Below, one piece after another: positions 46,999 to 56,762 of a DNA stretch of 64,000 nt. Both the position numbers and the translations under genes were made by a program. How positions within the stretch are numbered: position 1 is the first letter of the stretch; each line of letters begins with the position of its first letter. Source of the DNA: Oscillospiraceae bacterium (GTDB lineage Bacteria; Bacillota; Clostridia; Oscillospirales; Ruminococcaceae); contig JAQVCU010000002.1 in NCBI GenBank assembly GCA_028689635.1, forward strand, positions 20,570 through 84,569, written 5' to 3'. Below the pieces are notes generated by a model. That model saw only the letters and a program-made list of their open reading frames with translations, was not told where the DNA came from and searched no databases.

Positions 46999-47988
46999 AT
47001 GGGCAACGGGCTTGCGGCGCTGGCCCTGGTCACGGTGACGGCGGTGATTTTTGTCAACGGCTGGACCGACGCACCCAACGCCATTGTCAATGCGGTGACC
47101 ACCGGCAGCCTTTCCTACCGACGCGCGGCGGCGTTGGCGGCGGCCTGCAACCTGACGGGAACCCTGGTTTTCTCTCTGCTGCTGCCCCGGGTGGCCCTGA
47201 CGGTGGCCGATCTGGTGCGCTTTGAAGGGGCCTTGCCCTGCGAGGGCATGTTGGCCCTGTGCGGCGGATTTTTGGGTGTGATCCTGTTCTCCGTAGCGGC
47301 GTGGTGGTTTGGCATCCCCACCAGCGAAAGCCACGGCCTTGTGGCGGGCCTTGTGGGGGCTGGGCTGGGCCTTTCCCGCCCTCCGGATATGGAAATCCTG
47401 GCGCTGGTGCTGGCGGGTCTGGCCCTTTCTCTGATGGGGGGATTTCTGGCCGGCTGGGCGCTGCAAAGGGCCCTGGGCCGGGCCCTTTCCCGGGCGGGCG
47501 GGCAAAAGCTGGACCGGCTGCAGGCCTGGGGCGCCGCGGGAATGGCTTTTATGCACGGCGGGCAGGACGGGCAAAAGTTTACGGCGGTGCTGTGCATGGT
47601 GCTTTCCATGGCGGGCGGTGGGAAATTATCGGGCGGGCGCTATGCGCTGGCGGCCCTGTTTTGCTCCGGGGTCATCGCCGTGGGGACAGCTTTGGGCGGC
47701 GGAAGGATCATCCGCCGGGTGGGGGCGGCGGCGCCGGTGGGGAAAGGCCAAGGAGTGGCGGCGGATCTTGGCAGCGCGGCGGCTTTGGCGGGGCTTACCC
47801 TGCTGGGCGTTCCCGTCAGCACCACCCACACCAAACCGGCGGCCCTGGCGGGCAGCTGCGCCGCCGGTTCCCGGGGGGCGGTGGGGGTGCGTTCCCTGTT
47901 GGAGATGGCCGGGGTGTGGCTGCTGACCTTCCCGGCCTGCGGGCTGATCTCCTTTTGTTTGACCAGGCTGTTTCTGTTCCTGCTGTAA
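46999..47988 (+). CDS. Inorganic phosphate transporter (PiT family)
   Basis: VNGWTDAPNAIVNAVTTGSLSYRRA, PTSESHGLVAGLVGAG, VPVSTTHTKPAALAG; ATG 46966 is an alternative start. Confidence 0.9.
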   Translation: MGNGLAALALVTVTAVIFVNGWTDAPNAIVNAVTTGSLSYRRAAALAAACNLTGTLVFSLLLPRVALTVADLVRFEGALPCEGMLALCGGFLGVILFSVAAWWFGIPTSESHGLVAGLVGAGLGLSRPPDMEILALVLAGLALSLMGGFLAGWALQRALGRALSRAGGQKLDRLQAWGAAGMAFMHGGQDGQKFTAVLCMVLSMAGGGKLSGGRYALAALFCSGVIAVGTALGGGRIIRRVGAAAPVGKGQGVAADLGSAAALAGLTLLGVPVSTTHTKPAALAGSCAAGSRGAVGVRSLLEMAGVWLLTFPACGLISFCLTRLFLFLL

Positions 47989-48113
47989 AAAGGATGGGGA
48001 CTGGGCCCCTGGGGCCCTGCCCGCCGCAGGGAAGATCCCCAGCAAGGGAGTCCCCTTGCCCTTTTGAGCGGGGTATGATACAATCACCGAAAAAGGGGAA
48101 GGGGGCGGAGAAA

Positions 48114-48605
48114 ATGGAAAACAGGAAGGCGGCTTTGGCCGCAGGGGCCATCGCGGCGCTGTGCCTGCTGGCATGCGGCTGCGCCAAAACGGAAAAGAAT
48201 AGCTCCAGCGCGTATACGCCGGCCTGCGGATGGACACAATCTTCCACAGAGGGGGAAAGCGAAATGAAAGAGACGGAAAATCCCGGTTTTCTGACGCCGG
48301 AAAAAGCGAAGGCGAGGATGGATTCCGGGGATGAGATCGTTATTTTAGACGTGCGGACAGAGCAGGAATATGCCGAAGGGCATATTCCCGGCAGCGTGCT
48401 GATTACGGACAGTCTCCTTCCGGAGCGGGCGGCCCAGTGCCTGCCGGATCTGGACGCGGAGATCCTGGTCTATTGCCGCAGCGGGCGGCGCAGTGCCGCC
48501 GCCGCCCAGGTGCTGGCGGAAATGGGATACTCTAACGTGTGGGATTTTGGCGGCATTCTGGACTGGCCCTATGAAGTGGAGAGGGAAGAGGAACAGGGAA
48601 CCTAA
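48114..48605 (+). CDS. Rhodanese-like domain lipoprotein
   Basis: Lipobox LCLLACGCA; IVILDVRTEQEYAEGHIPGSVLI...VYCRSGRRSAAAAQVLAEMGY. Confidence 0.9.
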   Translation: MENRKAALAAGAIAALCLLACGCAKTEKNSSSAYTPACGWTQSSTEGESEMKETENPGFLTPEKAKARMDSGDEIVILDVRTEQEYAEGHIPGSVLITDSLLPERAAQCLPDLDAEILVYCRSGRRSAAAAQVLAEMGYSNVWDFGGILDWPYEVEREEEQGT

Positions 48606-48615
48606 GGGGACGCAA

Positions 48616-48660
48616 AATAAAAGCGGGGACGCCGCCTGTTTTCAGGCGGCGTCCCCGCTG
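48616..48660. terminator. Bidirectional terminator
   Basis: AGCGGGGACGCCGCCTG-TTTTC-AGGCGGCGTCCCCGCT. Confidence 0.85.
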
Positions 48661-48687
48661 CGTTTGTCGCCCGGCCTTGTGATGCGG

Positions 48688-49200
48688 TCAGGCCAGGCTG
48701 CCGGATATTCGCCGCAGGATATAGCCCTCTACCGCCTCCGGCGGCAGGCCGAGGGCCACGGATAATTCCCCATCCAGCAGCTCTTTGGCGCGCCGGAAAT
48801 AATGCTCGTCCACCTGGCGGGGCTTTTTTCCTTCCCGGAGGGATTCCTCCCGGCTGCAATAGACGATTTTCAGCAGCCGCACCAGATCCTCGCAGCGGTG
48901 GGTCTCCAAAAAAGAGCGGTAATGGCTGGAGACCAGTTTTTGATCCCGAAGGTCGCAGCGGCCACCGCCGATCTCGGCGATACGCCCGATCAGATCTTCG
49001 GCTTTTTCTCGGGAGAGAGCAGGGCGCATGGGCGCGGTGGAATCCACCGGCACATAGACAGCCCCGGATTGGCACAGGGGGATCAGCGTATAATAGATCC
49101 GGCCGCGCTGTGCCCGCCGGATATTTTCCAGCGGGCCGATCTTCTCTACGCGGCAAACGCCGGTTCCCCCGCATACGATCCAATCACCTGTCTGGAACAT
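48688..49200 (-). CDS. CarD/CdnL-like transcriptional regulator
   Basis: MFQTGDWIVCGGTGVCRVEKIGPL...RGRIYYTLIPL and helical C-terminal domain. Confidence 0.9.
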   Translation of the reverse strand: MFQTGDWIVCGGTGVCRVEKIGPLENIRRAQRGRIYYTLIPLCQSGAVYVPVDSTAPMRPALSREKAEDLIGRIAEIGGGRCDLRDQKLVSSHYRSFLETHRCEDLVRLLKIVYCSREESLREGKKPRQVDEHYFRRAKELLDGELSVALGLPPEAVEGYILRRISGSLA

Positions 49201-49335
49201 CTGAATTCTCCTCCTTTTTCCTGGGTCACGGCCGGGGGCCGTGGCTGTCATTGGGCAAAGCAGCGGCAAAAGGACTCCGGTCCCATGGCGGGATCGAAGC
49301 CTTTTGCCGCCTGTTATGCAGCTGTAAAATCGGGA

Positions 49336-49575
49336 TCAGTCCAAATAATTTCCCACGTCGATCCGGTTGTACTGCTTGATGATCTTGATCACGATGGAAC
49401 CGTCCGGCTGGGTTTCTTCCCCGGTGATTTTATACCGGATCCGTTTCTGCTCCAGCTGGCGTTTGTAATGCTCGTATTCTTCCCGGACGGCCCGCGTCGC
49501 CGCGTCATGCCCCAGTTCCTCTTTCAGCTGGAAATGGAGCGTCTGCTGGATGCACGCCGATTTGACCCGTTTCAT
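49336..49575 (-). CDS. Conserved small protein of unknown function
   Basis: 79 aa; MKRVKSACIQQTLHFQLKEELGHDAATRAVREEYEHYKRQLEQKRIRYKI; SD GAGAGG. Confidence 0.75.
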   Translation of the reverse strand: MKRVKSACIQQTLHFQLKEELGHDAATRAVREEYEHYKRQLEQKRIRYKITGEETQPDGSIVIKIIKQYNRIDVGNYLD

Positions 49576-49741
49576 CTGAAATACCTCTCTTCTAACGTTG
49601 GACGGCGGGCTTGCGCCGTCCTTTTTTCTTTATTTTAGCACCTTTTGAAGAAACGCCGCAAACGAAAAAAAGCCTCCGGCGGGAACTTTGTGGATTCTGC
49701 GCAGAGGAAGCCGGGGGAAAATTGGTCAGGATCCCCACAAA

Positions 49742-49774
49742 AAAATCCGCCGCAGGTTCCCCTGCGGCGGATAA
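49742..49774 (-). terminator. Terminator downstream of cysS
   Basis: ATCCGCCGCAGG-TTCC-CCTGCGGCGGAT with T-run on minus strand. Confidence 0.88.
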
Positions 49775-49790
49775 AAAATGCGCGGCGCGG

Positions 49791-51185
49791 TTACGCCCGG
49801 GACCACTGTACTCCCTGGGGCGTATCTTTGAGGACGATGCCCATGGCGGAAAGCTGATCGCGGATCTCGTCGGCCTTTTTATAGTCTTTGTTTTTTCGGG
49901 CCTCCTGGCGGGCGGCGATCAGGGCTTCCACCTCGCTGTCCAGGGAATCCGTCTTGCGGTTATAGAGGATGCCCAGCACGTCGGCCATGCCGTCGAAAAG
50001 GCCGGCCGCCTTTTGGCAGAAGGCCTTGGAGCGGGGCTCGGCCAGGGCGGTGTTGATCTCCCGGGTCAGGTCAAATAGGGCGGAAAGGCCGTCGGCGGTG
50101 TTCAGGTCGTCGTCCATGGCCTCGATGAACCGGGCCTGCCAGGCGTCCATGGCGCCGGAAAGCGCTTCCTCGCCGGGGGTCGTCTCCGGCAAACCGTTCT
50201 GGATGGCGAATTCCAGCTTTTCCCGGCAGTTGTAAAGGCGTTCCAAAGAGGCCTTGCAGGCCTCCAGCACCTCTAACGTATAGTTGAAGGGGCTGCGGTA
50301 GTGAGATTGGATCATCATCAGTTTGATGGGCTCATAGCCGTATTTTTCCCCCACTTCCCGCACGGTGAAGAAGTTCCCCAGGGATTTGCTCATTTTTTTG
50401 TTGTCGACGTTGATGTAGCCGTTGTGCATCCAGTAACGGGCGTAGTCTTTGCCGGTGCAGCATTCGCCCTGGGCGATCTCGTTTTCGTGGTGGGGGAAGA
50501 TCAGATCCTGGCCGCCGCCGTGGATGTCAATGGTCTCGCCCAAAAACTTGCGGATCATGGCGGTACACTCGATGTGCCAGCCGGGACGGCCGTGGCCCCA
50601 GGGGGAATCCCAGTAGGGCTCGCCTTCCTTGGCGGCTTTCCAGAGGGCAAAATCCATGGGGTCTTCCTTTTGGCTGTTGACCTCGATGCGGTTGCCGGCG
50701 TCCAGTTCCTCCATGGGCATATGAGAGAGCTTGCCATAATCCCGGAATTTTTTGGTGCGGAAATATACATCCCCGCTGGATTCATAGCCGTAGCCCTTTT
50801 CCACGATCTCCCGGATGATGTCGATGATGACGTCCATGGTCTCGGTGGCTTTGGGATGGATGGTGGCGGGGCGGACGCCCAGGCCCTTGACGTCGGTCCA
50901 GTACTCGGCGATGTATTTTTCAGAGACGTCTTTGTAGGTGCTCCCTTCCTCAATGGCCTTTTTGATGATCTTGTCGTCGATATCGGTAAAATTCTGTACG
51001 AAGGTGACCTCATAGCCGCGATACTCCAGGTAGCGGCGCAGGGTATCGAACACGCAGATGGGGCGCGCGTTGCCGATATGGATGTAGTTGTATACCGTGG
51101 GGCCGCAGGCGTACAGCTTGACGCGGCCGGGTTCTATGGGGACGAATTCTTCCTTTTGGCGGGTGAGAGTGTTGAATATTTTCAT
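49791..51185 (-). CDS. cysS: Cysteinyl-tRNA synthetase
   Basis: 464 aa; [51 protein letters not shown]. Confidence 0.98.
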   Translation of the reverse strand: MKIFNTLTRQKEEFVPIEPGRVKLYACGPTVYNYIHIGNARPICVFDTLRRYLEYRGYEVTFVQNFTDIDDKIIKKAIEEGSTYKDVSEKYIAEYWTDVKGLGVRPATIHPKATETMDVIIDIIREIVEKGYGYESSGDVYFRTKKFRDYGKLSHMPMEELDAGNRIEVNSQKEDPMDFALWKAAKEGEPYWDSPWGHGRPGWHIECTAMIRKFLGETIDIHGGGQDLIFPHHENEIAQGECCTGKDYARYWMHNGYINVDNKKMSKSLGNFFTVREVGEKYGYEPIKLMMIQSHYRSPFNYTLEVLEACKASLERLYNCREKLEFAIQNGLPETTPGEEALSGAMDAWQARFIEAMDDDLNTADGLSALFDLTREINTALAEPRSKAFCQKAAGLFDGMADVLGILYNRKTDSLDSEVEALIAARQEARKNKDYKKADEIRDQLSAMGIVLKDTPQGVQWSRA

Positions 51186-51199
51186 GGCGGCAGCCTCCT

Positions 51200-51847
51200 T
51201 TATTTTTTCTGTTCAGCCTGGGATAACCGTTTTTCCAGTTGCTCCACCTGGTAGCGCAGGCGGCACAGCTCCTGGCTGACGGGATCCGGCATATGCACCT
51301 GATCCATATCCTGTTTGCAGGGCACCCGTTCCGCGGCGCGGCGCACCACCCGGGCGGGGACGCCGACGGCGGTGCAATCGGCGGGGATGGGATCCAGCAC
51401 CACGGCCCCGGCGGCGATCTTGGCGTTATCGCCCACGGAAAAAGGCCCCAGGATCTTGGCGCCCGCACCCACCATGACGTTGTTGCCCAGGGTGGGGTGG
51501 CGTTTGCCCTTATCCTTTCCGGTACCCCCCAGGGTGACCCCCTGGTAGATGGTGCAGCCGTCGCCCACCACGGCGGTCTCGCCGATGACCACGCCGCTGC
51601 CGTGATCGATGAGCACGCCGCGGCCGATCTGGGCCCCGGGATGGATCTCGATGCCCGTGAGGAAACGGGCCAGCTGCGAGGTCAGGCGGGCGAAGAAAAA
51701 CAGATGATGGCGGTAGAGAAAATGGGACCACCGGTACCACATCAGGGCGTGGAGCCCAGAATAGAGCAGCAGCACCTCCAGGGAGCTGCGAGCGGCGGGA
51801 TCCCTTTCCCGGATGGCCCGGATATCGGTGCGCAGACCTTTGAACAT
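51200..51847 (-). CDS. cysE: Serine O-acetyltransferase
   Basis: [40 protein letters not shown]; hexapeptide repeats [37 protein letters not shown]. Confidence 0.96.
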   Translation of the reverse strand: MFKGLRTDIRAIRERDPAARSSLEVLLLYSGLHALMWYRWSHFLYRHHLFFFARLTSQLARFLTGIEIHPGAQIGRGVLIDHGSGVVIGETAVVGDGCTIYQGVTLGGTGKDKGKRHPTLGNNVMVGAGAKILGPFSVGDNAKIAAGAVVLDPIPADCTAVGVPARVVRRAAERVPCKQDMDQVHMPDPVSQELCRLRYQVEQLEKRLSQAEQKK

Positions 51848-51889
51848 GACGATCCTCCTGATCCTTTCAACGGGAAACCTGAGACCGGA

Positions 51890-52128
51890 AAAACAAAAAC
51901 CGCCTGCGCCCCCGCAACTTGGGGACGGAGGCGGCATAAAAACCACGGTTCCACTCCGGTTTCTTACTCAAAGCCCCTTAACGCGGGGAGATCGCGCAAA
52001 GGATACTGCGGAGAGCCGGTTCACCTTCGCGTGCTGGCAGGTGCATTCGCCGGGCGGTTTTGGCGGGGAGCGCTTTCAGCGTGTCACGCTCCGTCTCTGT
52101 CGGCTTCCGCTTCCGGTTACTGGTCCTG
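51890..52128 (-). promoter_or_regulatory. T-box riboswitch, Cys-specific (UGC specifier), controlling cysE-cysS
   Basis: Minus strand T-box GGAGTGGAACCGTGG (51943-51957), terminator CCGCCTCCGTCCCC...GGGGGCGCAGGCGG-TTTTTG, AGTAA near 5' end, specifier GAATGCACC (TGC at 52043-52045). Confidence 0.92.
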
Positions 52129-52196
52129 ATAAACGCATTTTATTTTATGGTATGCCGCCGTCATAGCGGCGGTTCCGGCTTAGCCGGATTGCTGTA

Positions 52197-52225
52197 AGCA
52201 TAGCACAGAACCCGCCGTTTTTCAA
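52197..52225 (-). promoter_or_regulatory. Candidate sigma-A promoter of T-box-cysE-cysS
   Basis: Minus strand TTGAAA-17 nt-TATGCT. Confidence 0.6.
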
Positions 52226-52235
52226 GAGGAGACCG

Positions 52236-52267
52236 CAAAAAAGCAGGGGAATTCCCCTGCTTTTTGT
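52236..52267. terminator. Bidirectional terminator
   Basis: AAAAAGCAGGGG-AATT-CCCCTGCTTTTT. Confidence 0.9.
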
Positions 52268-52293
52268 GCTTTTTTATGATGCCTGCGAAAGGG

Positions 52294-53163
52294 TCATTCA
52301 AAGGAAATGCCGCTGAATTTGCCGAAAGCGGCCATACTGGTGCGGATGGAATCCAGCTCATCCAGCTGGGTGTGATCCTGCTCCAGAAGCATATACTGCA
52401 AATGGGGGGCCTTCTGAGCGGCGTTGATGATGTTCTGAATGGGCAGCACGCCGGTGCCGATCTCGGTAAAGCACAGAGGGTTTTTGGTGGCGCCGAAAAC
52501 CGCGTGGCTGATGTTGGCGCCGGGGTTGATGATGCCGTTGTACATGCAGATGGGCTGAGGCGCCTCTTTCGGGAAGTCCTTTTGATGGAGCAGCACCAGG
52601 CGGTCGCTGTATTTTTCGATCATCTTGACCGGATCGTAGCCGCCGCGGGTGATCCAGTAGGTGTCCATCTCCACAAACACAAGGTCTGGGTCGGTGTTTT
52701 CCAGGATGATCTCATAGACCGGTTTATCCCCAAATTTCTGGAATTCCTGGTAATGGTTGTGATAATAGTATTTCATGCCCCGCTCTTTGCACAGCTGTCC
52801 CACCTTGTTGAACAGTTCGCAGCGGCGCAGGACGAAATCCAGGTCGTTGTAGGGGAAAAACTCGATGTCGCAGCCGATCTGGGGGTTGCCCAGCTCCTGA
52901 TGGTAATCCAACACGGCGGTGAGACGGTCGGGGTCCAGAGGGTTGATGTGGCAGCCGACGATGGACATCCCCAGGTCGTCAAGGGCCTTTTTCATCTCTT
53001 TGGCGGAAAGGCCGAAGCCTACGCCGTCGTCTACCGAGGCGTTGTGATTGGCCGCCTCCACATATTTGTAGCCTGCCTGGGCTACCTTGGCCAGAGTGCC
53101 GAAGGGATCTTTTTTGAGGGATTCGCGGACAGAATAGAGCTGGATACCGATCTTAAGAGCCAC
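52294..53163 (-). CDS. Sugar phosphate isomerase/epimerase (xylose isomerase-like TIM barrel)
   Basis: GTG start; MALKIGIQLYSVRESLKKDPFGTLAKVAQAGYKYVEAAN...KYYYHNHYQEF...FVEMDTYWITRGG. Confidence 0.9.
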   Translation of the reverse strand: MALKIGIQLYSVRESLKKDPFGTLAKVAQAGYKYVEAANHNASVDDGVGFGLSAKEMKKALDDLGMSIVGCHINPLDPDRLTAVLDYHQELGNPQIGCDIEFFPYNDLDFVLRRCELFNKVGQLCKERGMKYYYHNHYQEFQKFGDKPVYEIILENTDPDLVFVEMDTYWITRGGYDPVKMIEKYSDRLVLLHQKDFPKEAPQPICMYNGIINPGANISHAVFGATKNPLCFTEIGTGVLPIQNIINAAQKAPHLQYMLLEQDHTQLDELDSIRTSMAAFGKFSGISFE

Positions 53164-53284
53164 AAAACAACATCCTTTCCAAAAAACATTTTTCGGGGCA
53201 AAGCGCTTGCCCCGGGCCGGGCCGCCGCTTTGGCGGCCCGGCGGCAGACGCACACAAGAAACTGTATTCCCAGTATAACAAGAA

Positions 53285-53300
53285 TTGAAAACGATTACGA
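53285..53300. promoter_or_regulatory. Candidate cre/LacI-family operator upstream of sugar isomerase
   Basis: TTGAAAACGATTACGA, near match to TGNAANCGNWNNCW-type cre. Confidence 0.4.
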
Positions 53301-53707
53301 TGCCCATAATGAACAAAAAGCAAAAGAAAAACTTAGAGGATATGACAGGCCAAAAGAGGGTCGAACGATCCTCCTTTTTGGGATCCGGCCGGATCCCAAA
53401 AAGAGTGGGCCCGGCCGGCGCTGGCCAAGGATTTTAGAGCAAACCCCGGAAAAAGCGGAGGATTCCTGCGGGAGCAGGGGGGTAACCTCGCCAAATCGCG
53501 GACAGACAGCGGTTTCTGCAGGGCAATCCCGAAAAAAACAGTTTGACCATGCACCCGGGGAAAGGGGTATAATAAAGAGGTAGAAAAAAGCCAATCGGGG
53601 CTCTCCCAAAGGAATTGCTTTTTTGTTAGCGCGCTGCGGCAGAGCGGCGGCCGATGGGAAACAACCCTTCCGAGCGGGGCCCGGAACAAAATGAAAGAGG
53701 AGTTTTT

Positions 53708-54931
53708 ATGACAAAAAGTACCATTCGAGAGCGGCTTGCCATCAAACCGCTGGAAATGGAGCATCTGGCACAGTTTAACGATCTGCTGCGTTATGCTTTC
53801 CAGGTGACGAATCAGGAATTGAGCGAGATCGGCTGGGAGGAGGACGAGATCCGGCAGGCCAAATCCCCGGTGCTGAAAAAGGCGGACGTCCTGGGCTGGT
53901 TCGACGGCGATAAGCTGGCGTCTCAGATCGCGGTCTATCCCATGAAGGTCAACGTCCACGGGAAGATCTATTCCATGGGCGGGGTCACAGGGGTGGCAAC
54001 CTACCCGGAATACGCGGCCATGGGCCTCATGCACGACCTGATGATGCAGGCGCTGGAGGATATGCGCCGCCGTGGCCAGAGCATCTCCTTCCTGTATCCC
54101 TATTCCATCCCCTTCTACCGCAAAAAGGGATGGGAGATCGTATCGGATAAAATGACCTTTACCATCAAGGACACCCAGCTGCCCAAGCGCGTGGAAGTGC
54201 CCGGCATGGTGGAAAGGGTCCCCCAGGATCATGAGGATTTTAAAAAGCTTTACAGCGAATTTTCGGCCCAGCGCCACGGCGCCCTTCAGCGGGACGACCT
54301 GGCCTGGGAGGAATACTGGCGCTGGGATGTGGACGACATGATCGTCGCCATCTACTACGATGGGGAGCATCGCCCCACCGGCTATGTGGTCTATCTTTTG
54401 GAAAACGACACCTTCAAGATCAAAGAGATCGTCTACCTCAACCAGGAGGCGCGCCATGGGATCTGGAACTATATCAGCGCCCATTTTTCTATGGTCGACA
54501 GCGTAAAGGGAGATAACTTTACCGGGGAAGCCATGGCGTTTTTGCTGGAGGACAGCGAGATCAAAGAGACCATCTGCCCCTATATCATGGCGCGCATTGT
54601 GGATGTGGAGCGGTTCCTCCGCGATTTTCCCTTTGCGGCGGCGCCTGCCGGAAAGAAGATCCACCTAAAGCTGACAGACCCCATGGCAGCTTGGAACCAG
54701 GACGATTTTTCCATCGCCTGGAACGAGGACGGGGAGGCGGTATGCACCCGCGGTTCCACAGAAGGCGAGGAGGTGCGGATCGATATCCAGACCTTGACCA
54801 CCATGCTGATGAGTTACCGCCGGCCAAGCTATCTTGCCCGGATCGAGCGGCTGCACGCCGCGCCGCGCACCGTCAAGCTTTTGGAGCAGGTGATCCCCTC
54901 CGAGCAGCCCTATTTTTCCGATTACTTTTAA
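53708..54931 (+). CDS. GNAT family N-acetyltransferase with Eis-like/SCP2-like C-terminal region
   Basis: 407 aa; GVTGVATYPEYAAMGLMHDLMMQALEDMRRRGQSISFLYPYSIPFYRKKGWEI. Confidence 0.9.
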   Translation: MTKSTIRERLAIKPLEMEHLAQFNDLLRYAFQVTNQELSEIGWEEDEIRQAKSPVLKKADVLGWFDGDKLASQIAVYPMKVNVHGKIYSMGGVTGVATYPEYAAMGLMHDLMMQALEDMRRRGQSISFLYPYSIPFYRKKGWEIVSDKMTFTIKDTQLPKRVEVPGMVERVPQDHEDFKKLYSEFSAQRHGALQRDDLAWEEYWRWDVDDMIVAIYYDGEHRPTGYVVYLLENDTFKIKEIVYLNQEARHGIWNYISAHFSMVDSVKGDNFTGEAMAFLLEDSEIKETICPYIMARIVDVERFLRDFPFAAAPAGKKIHLKLTDPMAAWNQDDFSIAWNEDGEAVCTRGSTEGEEVRIDIQTLTTMLMSYRRPSYLARIERLHAAPRTVKLLEQVIPSEQPYFSDYF

Positions 54932-54954
54932 TAGACGGGGCATCTCCGCAAAAA

Positions 54955-54996
54955 GCCGCCCGCAGGATGGGATCCATCCTGCGGGCGGTTTTTCTT
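54955..54996 (+). terminator. Rho-independent terminator
   Basis: CCGCCCGCAGGATGG-GAT-CCATCCTGCGGGCGG-TTTTTCTTTTT. Confidence 0.92.
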
Positions 54997-55004
54997 TTTG
55001 CGGG

Positions 55005-55217
55005 TTACCCCTCTTTTGTGGAGGGATCGATCAGCAGCTGCACCCGCCCCACCTGGCCGTCCTCCAACATCACCTTGATGCCGTGGGGATGGGTGGGGCT
55101 GTTTGTCAGGATGCGCCTGACCCTGCCCCGGGTGAGTTTCCCGGTAGGCTGATCCTTTTTGAGGACGATATCCACCAGGGCGCCGGGGCGGATATCAGCG
55201 CGGCGTTTTCCATCCAT
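55005..55217 (-). CDS. YwbE family protein
   Basis: 70 aa; RADIRPGALVDIVLKKDQPTGKLTRGRVRRILTNSPTHPHGIKVMLEDGQVGRV. Confidence 0.9.
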   Translation of the reverse strand: MDGKRRADIRPGALVDIVLKKDQPTGKLTRGRVRRILTNSPTHPHGIKVMLEDGQVGRVQLLIDPSTKEG

Positions 55218-55581
55218 GGGGCGCTTCCTTTCCGGGGTGGTTTTTCCGGCCGGCGCCGGGGAGGGTCAGCTCCCAGCTGCGGCGGATCAGCCCCTTTAAC
55301 GTTTCCTCGGCGGTGACGGCGGGATCCGCCGTCACCCAGTGGGCTTTGTTCATATGGTAGGCGGGCAGAATGCCGGGACAGGCGCGGCGGAGAAAATCCC
55401 CTTCCGCCGGCTCGCATTTCAGATTGATCAAAAGCTTGCCCAGCCGTTCGTAGGCCAGGGCGAAGATCTTCTGCCCCTCCCGGTGGCGCAGGGCCGTCCA
55501 GTTGAGGTCATCGAAGGGGTAATCTTCGTAAGCGCCCGGCAGGGTAAGGCAGTAGGCGATCCATTTGGCGCGCTCTTCCAT
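55195..55581 (-). CDS. MmcQ/YjbR family DNA-binding protein
   Basis: MEERAKWIAYCLTLPGAYEDYPFDDLNWTALRHREGQKIFAL; LRRACPGILPAYHMNKAHWVTA. Confidence 0.88.
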   Translation of the reverse strand: MEERAKWIAYCLTLPGAYEDYPFDDLNWTALRHREGQKIFALAYERLGKLLINLKCEPAEGDFLRRACPGILPAYHMNKAHWVTADPAVTAEETLKGLIRRSWELTLPGAGRKNHPGKEAPHGWKTPR

Positions 55582-55606
55582 GGAAAGGCTCCTTTCCCGC
55601 GGAGGG

Positions 55607-56689
55607 TCACTCCACGATCTGCAGCTCCTTGGGGTAGGCATTGAGGTTTTCGCAGCCGTTTTCGGTGACGAGGACCAGGTCCTCGATGCGCACGCCAACG
55701 GAGCCGGGCAGATAGATGCCGGGCTCGATGGAGAAGATCATGCCGGGGACGATCTCGATTTCGCAGCGCGGGCCGATATCCGGAAACTCATGGACGTCGA
55801 TGCCGATGTTGTGCCCGGTGCGATGGGTAAAATATTCGCCGTAGCCCGCTTTTTCGATGACGGCGCGGGCGGCGCAATCCACGTCGCAGCAGCGCACGCC
55901 GGGGCGCACCGCCGCGATGCCCGCCAGATTTGCCTCCAGCACGATCTGATAGATCTTTCGCTGCAGATCCCCGGCGGAGCGGTAGGCCACGGTGCGGGTC
56001 ATGTCGCAGTTGTAGCCGTCTACGCTTTTGCCGATGTCGAAGAGCACGTTGTCCCCGGGCTGCAGGCGGGTGTCATCCGGGCCGTGATGGGGCTCGGCGC
56101 AGTGGGCGCCATAGGCGACGATGGGGGTGTTGCGCAGGTTTTTGACATGAAGCTTGGCATAGGCCTCGGTGGTGGCGCGGCTGAGCTCCAACTCGGTCAA
56201 TTCGGGGGAGATCATGCCGATGGCCATGGCTACGGCCTGGTCGTTGATGCGGGAGGCGCGGCGCATGAGCTCCTGCTCCTCCTGATCCTTGACCATGCGC
56301 ACCAGATCCACCACCGGCGAGCCGTTGACCATGACGGTATCCGGCACCCTGGGCATAAGGTCGATGAAAAAATGGGAAGGCCAGGTTTTATCCACGCCCA
56401 GCTTTCCGGGGCGGATATAGCGGGCCAGAAGGGCCATGGGGTCGTCGCTGTCGCTGTACAGCACCGTTTCGGAGCCGCATACCTCCGGGATGGCAAAGAG
56501 GGTGTTGAGGAAGGTAACAGAGCGGCCTTCCCCGGTGATGTACACCGCCATAAAACGTTCGCCCGGGTCGATGCGGCGGCCGGTGAGATAAAACAGGGAG
56601 GACATGGAGGTCACCAACAGCTGGCTAAGGCCCTGGCGGTTCATCTCCTGCGCAATGCGCCCGACGCGGCTTTGATTGATAGAGGTCAT
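55607..56689 (-). CDS. M24 family Xaa-Pro aminopeptidase
   Basis: 360 aa; DVHEFPDIGPRCEIEIVPGMIFSIEPGIYLPGSVGVRIEDLVLVTENGCE. Confidence 0.93.
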   Translation of the reverse strand: MTSINQSRVGRIAQEMNRQGLSQLLVTSMSSLFYLTGRRIDPGERFMAVYITGEGRSVTFLNTLFAIPEVCGSETVLYSDSDDPMALLARYIRPGKLGVDKTWPSHFFIDLMPRVPDTVMVNGSPVVDLVRMVKDQEEQELMRRASRINDQAVAMAIGMISPELTELELSRATTEAYAKLHVKNLRNTPIVAYGAHCAEPHHGPDDTRLQPGDNVLFDIGKSVDGYNCDMTRTVAYRSAGDLQRKIYQIVLEANLAGIAAVRPGVRCCDVDCAARAVIEKAGYGEYFTHRTGHNIGIDVHEFPDIGPRCEIEIVPGMIFSIEPGIYLPGSVGVRIEDLVLVTENGCENLNAYPKELQIVE

Positions 56690-56762
56690 GAAGTTCGCTT
56701 CCTTTCCGTAATACTTCCCTTATTTTACTGCGAAAAAGAGCCAGATGCAACGCGGCGGGGGA

